A stretch of 6,852 nucleotides of DNA from an uncultured Clostridia bacterium (GCA_947623765.1 CANQIG010000104.1:1-6852), one strand, 5' to 3'. Shown: positions 1-5,472, counted from the stretch's first letter. The notes: generated by a model not told the origin, from the letters alone. A program made the numbers and translations.

Positions 1-208
1 GCGGTAACAGAGAGCATTTGAAAGGTAACGGAGAGGGTTTGGGCGGTAATGGGAAGCGCTTGGCGGTAATGGAGAGCGTTTGAGCGGTAATGGACAGCAG
101 TTCAGAGGTAACGGGGAGCACTTGGGTGGTAACGGGTAACACTTGAGAGGCAACGGGTAGCACTTGGGTAGCAACGGGTAGCACTTGGGTAGCAACGGGT
201 AGCACTTG

Positions 209-304
209 GGTAGCAACGGGGAACGCTTGGGTGGTAACGGGCAAGGCTTGGGCCGCATCACGGAGGATTTGAGCGGGGACGAGGAGCATTTCGGCGGCAA
301 CGGG
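209..304 (+). repeat. Higher-order repeat inside the array, copy 1
   Basis: This block of four to five array units matches 620-716 much better than array units match one another in general. Both share irregular variants such as the unit containing CGCATCA and the following GAGGAGCATTTC. The offset is 411 bp before and 412 bp after one extra C near 662. It is best explained by duplication of a multi-unit segment after the units had already diverged. Confidence 0.8.
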
Positions 305-619
305 CAGTTTTTCAACGGCAACGGGGAGTAATTGGGCGGCATTTGGAAGCATTTGGGTGACATCAGGCAGGATTTCAGCGGTAACGGGGGTAGAATTTGG
401 AAACGCTTCGGTGGTAACGGAGCGTATTTCAGCGGGAATGAGAAGCGCTTGAGCGGTAACGGGGAACGCTTGGGTGGTAACGGGTAACACTTGAGAGGCA
501 ACGGGTTGCGCTTGGGTGGCAACGGGAAACAGTTCGGCGGGAACGGGGAGCGCTTGGGTGGCACTGGGGAGTACGCGGGCAGCATTGGGCAGCAGTTCGG
601 CAGAAATGGAAAGAACTTG

Positions 620-716
620 AGCGGTAACGGGGAACGCTGGGATGGTAACGGGCAAGGCTTGGGCCCGCATCAAGGAAGATTTGAGCGGGAACGAGGAGCA
701 TTTCGGCGGGAACGGG
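620..716 (+). repeat. Higher-order repeat inside the array, copy 2
   Basis: This is the partner of 209-304, with about a dozen differences by eye and a 1-bp insertion in the CCCGCATCA unit. A second, shorter higher-order match links 125-166 with 473-514 at an offset of 348 bp. So the array grew by segmental duplication as well as by unit slippage. Confidence 0.8.
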
Positions 717-928
717 GAGGATTTCAACTGTATCGGGCGGTGTTTTAACGGGAACGGAGAGGATTTGGGCGGCAAAGGGGAGCATTGGAGCGGCAACGGG
801 CAATCATTGGGTAACAGTGAAAGGTGCTTCGGCGGCGGAGGGAACAAGGGCGGCAGCGGGAAGCGGTTCGGCGGCGTTGAGAGGCGTTTTGGGTGCGGCG
901 GGAGTGCACGTTGGCGGCGGGCAAAGAC

Positions 929-957
929 TTGAATTCTTCCGGAAAAGATGGTATGAT
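929..957 (+). promoter_or_regulatory. Sigma-A promoter of the esterase gene
   Basis: The -35 box is TTGAAT (929-934), the spacer is 17 bp and the -10 box is TATGAT (952-957). A TGG at 949-951 gives a TGn extended -10. Transcription would begin near 964, leaving a leader of about 30 nt. The -35 TTG coincides with the terminal CTTG of the last recognisable array unit. Confidence 0.8.
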
Positions 958-977
958 AGAACCAACATCAAATCCCC

Positions 978-985
978 AAAGGAGG
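978..985 (+). promoter_or_regulatory. Ribosome binding site of the esterase
   Basis: AAAGGAGG lies 9 nt before the ATG at 995. It fixes the start there and not at the upstream in-frame ATG at 893, which lies before the promoter and inside repeat DNA. Confidence 0.85.
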
Positions 986-994
986 CAAATCCCC

Positions 995-2266
995 ATGAGC
1001 AAAGGCTACTACACACTGACCCGCGTCACGGACTACGGCCCGTATGTCACGAAGGTGATCCTGCCGATGGAGAGCGCCGTTCAGGCGGACGCGCTGAGCC
1101 CGGACAAGTTCTCCGTCTACGTCGAGCGGATGGACGAGAAGGGCGAGACGCTCCTGCTCCCGAAGAGCTGGATGGCGCTCGACTCCAAGGAGCCGAGCTG
1201 CGGCTACATCCCCGTCAAGGCGGCGTACCCTTCGGACCAAAAGGGCGAGAAGCTCGACTGCGGCGAATACGTCGCGCTGGAAACGGACTACGGCCCGCTC
1301 TGCCAGCTCTCCTCCTGCATCTCCGCGCCGACGGGCCTCAACGTCTATGTGAAGATGCGCTACGCGGTCACGCAGCTCGAGAAGATCGAGACCGAAAACG
1401 GTCCCACGGTGGGCCTGCTCTATAACTATCCGCTCGGCAATTTCTGCCCGGACGCCGAGGGATTCCTCAACAGCACGTCGACCTACGCGCCGGAGCCGCT
1501 GAATTACGGCTATTTCGTTCCCCAGGTGAAGGCCGACACCCGGCGGCCGCTGATCGTCTGGCTGCACGGCGCGGGCGAGGGCGGCGTGGACCCGACCGTC
1601 GCGTACACCGGCAACAAAGTCACGGCGTTCGCCTCGGAGAAGATCCAGTCCCTGTTCGGCGGCGCGTACATCCTCGCGCCGCAGACGAAGACCTTCTGGA
1701 TGAACGACGGTTCCGGCCAGTACGGGACCACCGGCAAGAGCATCTATGTCACTGCGCTCAAGGCCTGCATCGACGAGTTCATCGCGAAGAATCCCGGCGT
1801 CGATCCGGACCGCGTTTACATCGGCGGCGACAGCAACGGCGGATTCATGACGATGCGCATGGTCGTGGATTATCCCGAGTTCTTCGCGGCGGCCTTCCCG
1901 GTCTGCGAGGCGCTCTACGACGCGGTCATCTCCGATCAGGACATCGAGAACATCAAGCACCTGCCGATCTGGTTCACCCACGCGAAAAACGACCCGGTCG
2001 TGAAGCCCGACCAGACCGTCGTCCCCACCTACGAGCGGCTCATCGCCGCCGGCGCGAAGAACGTCCACTTCACCTTCTGGGACAAGATCGTCGACCTCCA
2101 CGAGGGCTTCACCGACCCCGCCGGAAACCCCTTCGAGTACATCGGCCACTTCGCGTGGATCCCCGTCTACAACGACGACTGCAAACTCGATTACGACGGC
2201 AAGCCCGTCGTCGTCGGCGGCAGGGAAGTCTCGCTCCTCGAGTGGCTCTCCCTCCAGTCCCGCTGA
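995..2266 (+). CDS. Alpha/beta-hydrolase esterase or prolyl-oligopeptidase-like serine hydrolase with N-terminal Ig-like region
   Basis: The 423-residue protein is probably a cytoplasmic serine esterase or peptidase, since no signal peptide or membrane segment is visible. Residues 1 to about 130 look like the beta-rich Ig-like domain that precedes the catalytic domain in EstA-type esterases. The hydrolase domain follows from about 165. It has an oxyanion-type WLHGAGEGG (189-197), a nucleophile elbow GGDSNGG with Ser280, an acid candidate Asp333 in HAKNDPVV, and a histidine candidate His385 in GHFAW; His369 in DLHEGF is an alternative. These match the PHB-depolymerase/dienelactone/POP-type esterase superfamily, some members of which deacylate plant polysaccharides. 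The natural substrate cannot be read from the sequence. The start is set by a strong RBS and promoter. The next gene on the same strand encodes a GH42 galactosidase, which is compatible with glycan use, but about 1 kb of repeats lies between them. The frame is intact with no oddities. Confidence 0.9.
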   Translation: MSKGYYTLTRVTDYGPYVTKVILPMESAVQADALSPDKFSVYVERMDEKGETLLLPKSWMALDSKEPSCGYIPVKAAYPSDQKGEKLDCGEYVALETDYGPLCQLSSCISAPTGLNVYVKMRYAVTQLEKIETENGPTVGLLYNYPLGNFCPDAEGFLNSTSTYAPEPLNYGYFVPQVKADTRRPLIVWLHGAGEGGVDPTVAYTGNKVTAFASEKIQSLFGGAYILAPQTKTFWMNDGSGQYGTTGKSIYVTALKACIDEFIAKNPGVDPDRVYIGGDSNGGFMTMRMVVDYPEFFAAAFPVCEALYDAVISDQDIENIKHLPIWFTHAKNDPVVKPDQTVVPTYERLIAAGAKNVHFTFWDKIVDLHEGFTDPAGNPFEYIGHFAWIPVYNDDCKLDYDGKPVVVGGREVSLLEWLSLQSR

Positions 2267-2269
2267 CCC

Positions 2270-2295
2270 CCTACTTTTCTTGAAAGAAAAGTAGG
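2270..2295 (+). repeat. Stem-loop just after the esterase stop codon
   Basis: CCTACTTTTCT pairs with AGAAAAGTAGG across a TGAA loop, giving an 11-bp perfect stem that begins 3 nt after the TGA. It may end or protect the esterase transcript. However, no T-run follows on the + strand (the next bases are CAAAAGAACTTTT, itself a small palindrome), so it is not a textbook intrinsic terminator. The TTTCT/AGAAA core recurs in the stems at 2874-2895 and 3201-3222. Confidence 0.6.
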
Positions 2296-2324
2296 CAAAA
2301 GAACTTTTACGTCGCGGGGTCGTT

Positions 2325-2376
2325 CGCTTCGCGAACTTCGCCGGAGAGTTTGGGGGGCGTTGCCCCGCGACGGAGG
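2325..2376 (+). repeat. Dispersed module A, copy 1
   Basis: It begins CGCTTCGCGAACTTCGCCGG, continues through GAGAGTTTGGGGGGCGTTG and ends CCCCGCGACGGAGG. It is nearly identical to 2449-2502 and more distantly related to 2714-2765. Confidence 0.85.
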
Positions 2377-2384
2377 TGCTGCTC

Positions 2385-2435
2385 GGGAAAGAGGATTTCT
2401 CCGGCTCTCCATGAGCTGATGTAGGGCGGACGAAA
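2385..2435 (+). repeat. Dispersed module B, copy 1
   Basis: It contains GGAAAGAGGATTTCTCCGG and GAGCTGATGTAGG and leads into an ACGAAAC motif directly before a short hairpin (2436-2448). It is closely related to 2650-2700. More decayed relatives are visible at about 2515-2560 and 2772-2802. Confidence 0.8.
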
Positions 2436-2448
2436 CGGGCTGTGCCCG

Positions 2449-2502
2449 CGCTTCGCGAACTTCGCCGGAGAGTTTTGGGGGGGCGTTGTCCCGCAACGGA
2501 GG
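2449..2502 (+). repeat. Dispersed module A, copy 2
   Basis: It matches 2325-2376 apart from extra G/T residues in the poly-G tract and a few substitutions (GTCCCGCAACGGAGG at the end). It starts immediately after the hairpin at 2436-2448. Confidence 0.85.
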
Positions 2503-2649
2503 CTGAGATGATACGGGGAGTTTGCTTCCGGTTTCCGCAAGCCAACGTAGGATAAACGAAGGCGGCTTTGCCGCCGCGGGGCGCGCGCTTGCGCGCGCTT
2601 ACTGGTGCCGAAGTCTTTTCCCGCGCAACCCGCGCCATAGGAGCTGTGC

Positions 2650-2700
2650 AGGAAAGAGGATTTCTCCGGTTCTCTGCGAGCTGACGTAGGATAAACGAAA
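2650..2700 (+). repeat. Dispersed module B, copy 2
   Basis: It contains AGGAAAGAGGATTTCTCCGG then GAGCTGACGTAGGATAAACG, leading into hairpin 2701-2713 and then module A copy 3. The order B, hairpin, A is therefore the same as around 2385-2502. Confidence 0.8.
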
Positions 2701-2713
2701 CAGGCTCCGCCTG

Positions 2714-2765
2714 CGCTTCGCGAACTTCGTCGGTGGGAACGGGAAGCGTTGCCCCGCGGCGGAAG
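2714..2765 (+). repeat. Dispersed module A, copy 3 (diverged)
   Basis: The first 16 bases, CGCTTCGCGAACTTCG, are identical to the other copies. The middle differs (GGTGGGAACGGGAAGCGTTG) before the shared CCCCGCG ending. The middle happens to resemble a unit of the 21-bp array at the left of the window. Confidence 0.7.
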
Positions 2766-2802
2766 TTGGGTTGGTACGATAAGTTTACTTCTGTTCTCCG
2801 CA

Positions 2803-2930
2803 AGCCCACGGTGGAGCAGGAGAGCCAGACAACTACATCCCGCCCCCGGTCGAGCCCGGATAAAGTCTTTCGGGCGCCTTTCTACAGAAAGGCGCGACCT
2901 TAGAGGGGTCGAGGGGGCAGCGCCCCTCGG
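2803..2930 (+). repeat. Dispersed module C, copy 1
   Basis: It opens with AGCCCACGGTGGAGCA. After about 26 unconserved bases it contains CCCGGTCGAGCCCGGATAAA (from 2845), a stem of nine to ten pairs at 2874-2895, GACCTTA, and CAGCGCCCCTCGG at the end. The core 2845-2902 matches 3172-3229 at an offset of 327 bp with a handful of substitutions. Confidence 0.85.
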
Positions 2931-2980
2931 CGCGGCTCGCAAGCCGCGAAATCTTTATACTTCAAAAGCGCAGGAGGGTA

Positions 2981-3058
2981 GGCGAAATCAGTCCGGTGGA
3001 CTGTTTCGCCGAAAGGGAACCCTCGCCGGGGGTTCCCTTTCGGGCGTCAAAGACGCCC
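2981..3058. repeat. Three abutting perfect or near-perfect hairpins
   Basis: 2981-3010 has GGCGAAA then CAGTCC, a GGT loop, GGACTG and TTTCGCC: 13 pairs with one bulged T at 2988. 3011-3041 has GAAAGGGAACCC and GGGTTCCCTTTC: 12 pairs and a 7-nt loop. 3042-3058 has GGGCGTC, an AAA loop and GACGCCC: 7 pairs. There are no bases between them. Confidence 0.85.
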
Positions 3059-3131
3059 GACGCAGGCAAAGCCTGTTTCGTCGCGGGGTCGCCGTGTGCA
3101 AGCACACGCTTCGCCGCTGCGGTGGAGGCGG

Positions 3132-3247
3132 AGCCCACGGTGGAGCACAACGCTCGAAATTTCACTTTGCTCCCGGTCGAGCCCGGATAAAGTCTTTTGG
3201 GCGCTTTTCTTCAGAAAAGCGCGACCTTAAACAGCGCCCCTCGGCGC
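3132..3247 (+). repeat. Dispersed module C, copy 2
   Basis: It matches 2803-2930. The stem at 3201-3222 has T/A where copy 1 has C/G, so pairing is kept. It lacks the GAGGGG arm seen at 2910-2916 in copy 1. It ends about 16 bases before the GH42 RBS, so it forms most of the GH42 upstream region. Confidence 0.85.
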
Positions 3248-3263
3248 GACCTTTATCACTTTA

Positions 3264-3269
3264 AGGAGG
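3264..3269 (+). promoter_or_regulatory. Ribosome binding site of the GH42 gene
   Basis: AGGAGG within TTAAGGAGGAAAC lies 4 nt before the ATG at 3274, which decides the start. I found no convincing -35/-10 pair in the repeats upstream. A TATACT at 2956-2961 lacks a matching -35. Confidence 0.85.
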
Positions 3270-3273
3270 AAAC

Positions 3274-5259
3274 ATGGAACCGATCACGCCGAAATTCCCG
3301 AAGCTGCTGCACGGCGGCGACTACAACCCGGACCAGTGGCTGCACGATCCGGACATCCTCGCGACGGACATCGAGCTGATGAAGAAGGCGGGGATCAACT
3401 GCGTCTCCGTGGGGATCTTCGCGTGGGCGCATCTCGAGCCCCGCGAGGGGGTCTACACGTTCGACTGGCTGGAGGAGATCCTCGACGACCTCTATCGGAA
3501 CGGGATCTACACGGTCCTCGCGACGCCCTCCGGCGCGAAGCCGCTCTGGATGAGCGAGAAATACGAGGAGGTCCGGCGCGTGCAGGAAAACGGCGTGCGG
3601 GACCGCTCCGGCGGGCGGCACAACCACTGCTACACCTCGCCGTACTACCGGGAGAAGGTCCGGGAGATGGACCGCCGCCTCGCGCTGCGCTTCGGGAAGC
3701 ACCCGGGGGTCATCCTCTGGCACCTCTCGAACGAATACGGCGGCGCGTGCTACTGCCCGCTGTGCGTCGAAGCGTTCCGCGCGTGGCTGCGGGAGAAATA
3801 CGGCACGCTCGACGCGCTGAACCTCGCGTGGTGGACGCATTTCTGGAGCCACACCTACACGGACTGGGACCAGATCTACCCGCCCGTCCCGAATGGCGAG
3901 ACCTGCACCCACGGCCTCACGCTCGACTGGAAGCGCTTCGTCACGCGCCAGACGGTCGACTTCATGAAGATGGAGCGCGACGCGGTGAAGTCCGTCTGCC
4001 CCGAGATCCCGGTCACGGCGAACCTCATGGGCTTTTACGACGGGCTCGACTACTTCAAATTCGGGCCGGAGCTCGATGTCGTCTCGTGGGACAACTACCC
4101 GCAGTGGCACACGAGGGACAACGCGGAGATCGCGGTCTTTTCCGCGCTCACCCACGACCTGATGCGCGGGATCAAGCGCGCGCCGTTCCTCTTGATGGAA
4201 TCGACGCCGAGCTCGACGAACTGGACCCCCGCCGCGATGCTCAAGCGCCCGGGAATGCACCTGCTCTCCTCCCTGCAGGCGGTGGCGCACGGCTCGAACT
4301 CCGTGCAGTACTTCCAGTTCCGCAAGGGGCGCGGCTCCTCGGAGAAGTTCCACGGCGCGGTCGTCGACCATGTGGGCGACCGCGGGCCGCTTGCGATCGC
4401 GCGCACGGAGAACACCCGCGTGTTCCGCGACGTGAAGGAGGTCGGGGAGCGGCTCGCTTTCCTCAACGGGGACGGGCGGCTCTACGGGACGGAGGTCAGG
4501 GCGGAGGTTGCGATCGTCTTCGACACGGAGAACCGCTGGGCCATCGACGGCGCGGCGGGCCTGCGCAACTGCGGCACGAAGTATGTGGAGACCGTCCTCG
4601 AGCACTACCGGACTTTCTGGGAGAAGGGCGTGCAGGTGGACGTCACCGACATGGACGGCGATCTCTCCGGCTACAAGCTCGTGATCGCGCCGATGCTCTA
4701 CATGGTGCGCGGCGGCTTCGAGCGGAAGCTGAAAGCGTTCGTCGAGAACGGCGGGACGCTCGTCGCGACGTACTGGACGGGCCTCGTCGACGAGACCGAT
4801 CTCTGCGTCACGGGCGGGTTCCCCGGCAACATGACGGACCTTTTCGGCCTCTGGGACGAGGAATGGGACGCGCTGCCGGACGGCTTCACGAACGGCGTCG
4901 AGGTCGACGGGACGGTGTACACGGCGCGGGAGGTCTGCGCGCGGATCCACCCGACGACGGCGGAGGTGCTCGGCGTGTACACCGAGGACTTCTACCGCGG
5001 CGAGGCGGCGTTCACGCGGAACCGCTTCGGCGCGGGCACGGCGTACTACCTCGCGGCGCGCACCGATACCGATCTGCTCCGTCGGCTGTACGGGACGCTC
5101 CTCGAAACGCTCGGCATCCGGGCGGCGCTGCCCGGCGCGGTCCTGCCGCGCGGCGTGACGGCGCACGCGCGGGAGAGCGGGACCGCGCGGTTCGTCTTTG
5201 TCGGGAACTACACGGACGCGCGGGCGAATACGAGGAGGTTTTCTCCGGAGAACGGGTAA
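3274..5259 (+). CDS. GH42 beta-galactosidase, C-terminus frameshifted
   Basis: The 661-residue frame is a glycoside hydrolase family 42 enzyme, which hydrolyses terminal beta-galactosides with retention, typically in the cytoplasm. The opening KLLHGGDYNPDQW and the TIM barrel (about 10-385) are typical. The acid/base is Glu154 in HLSNEYGG and the nucleophile is Glu309 in LMESTPSSTNW. Cys119, Cys159, Cys161 and Cys164 (HNHC and CYCPLC) fit the zinc site known from the Thermus A4 enzyme. The trimerisation domain spans about 410-620. No signal peptide is seen. The C-terminal beta domain begins normally (VFVGNYTDA, 641-649) but then reads RANTRRFSPENG and stops. The expected ending, with NLAPYGCAVL, lies in the -1 frame and ends at 5318, so a small deletion or sequencing error near 5218-5226 is likely. 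Both catalytic residues remain, so activity may survive, but folding of the last domain is doubtful. It is the only sugar-hydrolase gene in the window. Confidence 0.92.
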   Translation: MEPITPKFPKLLHGGDYNPDQWLHDPDILATDIELMKKAGINCVSVGIFAWAHLEPREGVYTFDWLEEILDDLYRNGIYTVLATPSGAKPLWMSEKYEEVRRVQENGVRDRSGGRHNHCYTSPYYREKVREMDRRLALRFGKHPGVILWHLSNEYGGACYCPLCVEAFRAWLREKYGTLDALNLAWWTHFWSHTYTDWDQIYPPVPNGETCTHGLTLDWKRFVTRQTVDFMKMERDAVKSVCPEIPVTANLMGFYDGLDYFKFGPELDVVSWDNYPQWHTRDNAEIAVFSALTHDLMRGIKRAPFLLMESTPSSTNWTPAAMLKRPGMHLLSSLQAVAHGSNSVQYFQFRKGRGSSEKFHGAVVDHVGDRGPLAIARTENTRVFRDVKEVGERLAFLNGDGRLYGTEVRAEVAIVFDTENRWAIDGAAGLRNCGTKYVETVLEHYRTFWEKGVQVDVTDMDGDLSGYKLVIAPMLYMVRGGFERKLKAFVENGGTLVATYWTGLVDETDLCVTGGFPGNMTDLFGLWDEEWDALPDGFTNGVEVDGTVYTAREVCARIHPTTAEVLGVYTEDFYRGEAAFTRNRFGAGTAYYLAARTDTDLLRRLYGTLLETLGIRAALPGAVLPRGVTAHARESGTARFVFVGNYTDARANTRRFSPENG

Positions 5260-5318
5260 AACTTCTTAATCTTGCCCCCTATGGGTGTGCCGTATTATCG
5301 GATTTTACAAAAATTTAA
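5223..5318 (+). pseudogene. Out-of-frame 3' end of the GH42 gene
   Basis: Read in the -1 frame relative to 3274, this stretch gives GEYEEVFSGERVKLLNLAPY followed by GCAVLSDFTKI and a TAA at 5316-5318. GERV...L.LAPYG.AVL is the usual end of GH42 proteins. The motif cannot be reached from the main frame without a -1 shift. With the frame restored the protein would be about 680 residues, normal for the family. Compared with usual spacing, a few residues between NYTDA and GEYEEV also seem to be missing. This favours a real small deletion over a single-base read error, but it does not prove one. Confidence 0.8.
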
Positions 5319-5356
5319 TATTTCCTCTGATTTCTGTGGAATTACGGCGAATTTTG

Positions 5357-5365
5357 TGGTATAGT
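5357..5365 (+). promoter_or_regulatory. Extended -10 promoter of prs
   Basis: TGG followed by TATAGT (5360-5365) forms a TGn extended -10 in an AT-rich stretch. The best -35 at 17-bp spacing is the weak TGGAAT (5337-5342). An alternative pair is TTACGG (5342-5347) with TTTAAT (5365-5370). Transcription would begin near 5372, leaving a leader of about 100 nt. Confidence 0.6.
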
Positions 5366-5379
5366 TTAATAGGTGTTTC

Positions 5380-5438
5380 CTGCGCCGCTTCGGTGAGGCG
5401 GCGCGGAGACCCCTCAAAACTGCCGCGACATTCGGCAG
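5380..5438 (+). promoter_or_regulatory. Structured 5' leader of prs (two stem-loops)
   Basis: Stem 1 (5380-5406) pairs TGCGCCGCTT with GAGGCGGCGCG around a CGGTG loop: 11 pairs, including two G-U. Stem 2 (5420-5438) pairs CTGCCG with CGGCAG around a 7-nt loop. Neither is followed by a T-run, so neither is a plain terminator. I do not recognise a known riboswitch. The stems may affect stability or attenuation of the prs message. Confidence 0.5.
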
Positions 5439-5461
5439 CCGCTGCAACGATCATGCGTGTC

Positions 5462-5467
5462 AGGAGG
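5462..5467 (+). promoter_or_regulatory. Ribosome binding site of prs
   Basis: AGGAGG lies 5 nt before the ATG at 5473, close and perfect. It supports this start. Confidence 0.85.
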
Positions 5468-5472
5468 CAATC

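Larger units (their letters stand above)
1..931. repeat. Degenerate 21-bp tandem repeat array (about 44 units)
   Basis: Almost the whole stretch can be cut into 21-bp units: a variable triplet (GGY, AGC or AGA) followed by approximately GGTAACGGGNAGCRCTTG. The best-conserved run is 125-229, where 167-187 and 188-208 are identical. Some units deviate in length: 20 bp at 63-82, a 12-bp remnant at 377-388, 22 bp at 662-683 and 17 bp at 831-847. From about 830 the units become G-rich and decay. The array is cut by the left edge. Read in frame, a unit would give a heptapeptide like GGNGERL, but TAA/TAG stops occur inside units (for example 125-208 and 473-493) and several indels are not multiples of three. 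I therefore see no convincing gene in this stretch of about 930 bases. It could be a decayed repeat-protein gene or a non-coding minisatellite. Confidence 0.9.
2296..3260. repeat. Gene-free mosaic of REP/BIME-like hairpins and imperfect repeats
   Basis: About 965 bases without a credible gene, built from recurring blocks and closely spaced hairpins. Clear stems (stem-loop-stem) are 2322-2336 (GTTCGC-TTC-GCGAAC), 2436-2448 (CGGGC-TGT-GCCCG), 2561-2575 (GGCGGC-TTT-GCCGCC), 2581-2598 (two GCGCGCGC arms), 2701-2713 (CAGGC-TCC-GCCTG), 2874-2895, 2910-2929, 2931-2948, 2981-3010, 3011-3041, 3042-3058, 3063-3075, 3093-3108 and 3201-3222. Many short loops are exactly three bases and are closed by GGC...GCC. 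The long open frames across this area differ between repeat copies and lack RBS-start pairs. Their peptides merely translate the palindromes. Confidence 0.85.

Noticed and set aside
429..803. Small ORFs on both strands within the 21-bp array (also 491-748 + and 642-932 +)
   Set aside because: They translate the repeat itself, are interrupted by stops and frame changes in neighbouring units, and lack ribosome-binding sites.
1..931. CRISPR array
   Set aside because: Units are contiguous and degenerate, with no unique spacers of constant length and no cas genes.
893..994. N-terminal extension of the esterase starting at ATG 893
   Set aside because: It would start upstream of the promoter, in array DNA. 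The strong RBS and family-like start are at 995.
968..2809. Very long open frame (613 codons) on the - strand opposite the esterase
   Set aside because: It mirrors the GC-rich codon pattern of the + strand gene, is rich in Arg/Val/Asp/Ala with no domain motif, has no RBS, and runs through the hairpin mosaic.
2956..2961. TATACT as a -10 box for a GH42 promoter
   Set aside because: No -35-like hexamer at 16-18 bp upstream (GC-rich hairpin there) and no TGn extension.
2749..3264. ORFs across the hairpin mosaic (also 2307-2942 on the - strand)
   Set aside because: The peptides differ between homologous repeat copies, have no RBS, and are explained by palindromic DNA.
3256..5166. Long open frame (636 codons) on the - strand opposite GH42
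   Set aside because: It is the antisense shadow of a recognisable GH42 gene, with low-complexity Arg/Val/Glu-rich composition and no RBS.
3336..5318. Long + strand frame overlapping GH42 in another phase
   Set aside because: Up to about 5220 it is an Arg/Ala/Gly-rich out-of-frame reading of GH42. Only its last roughly 30 codons are meaningful, as the displaced GH42 tail.
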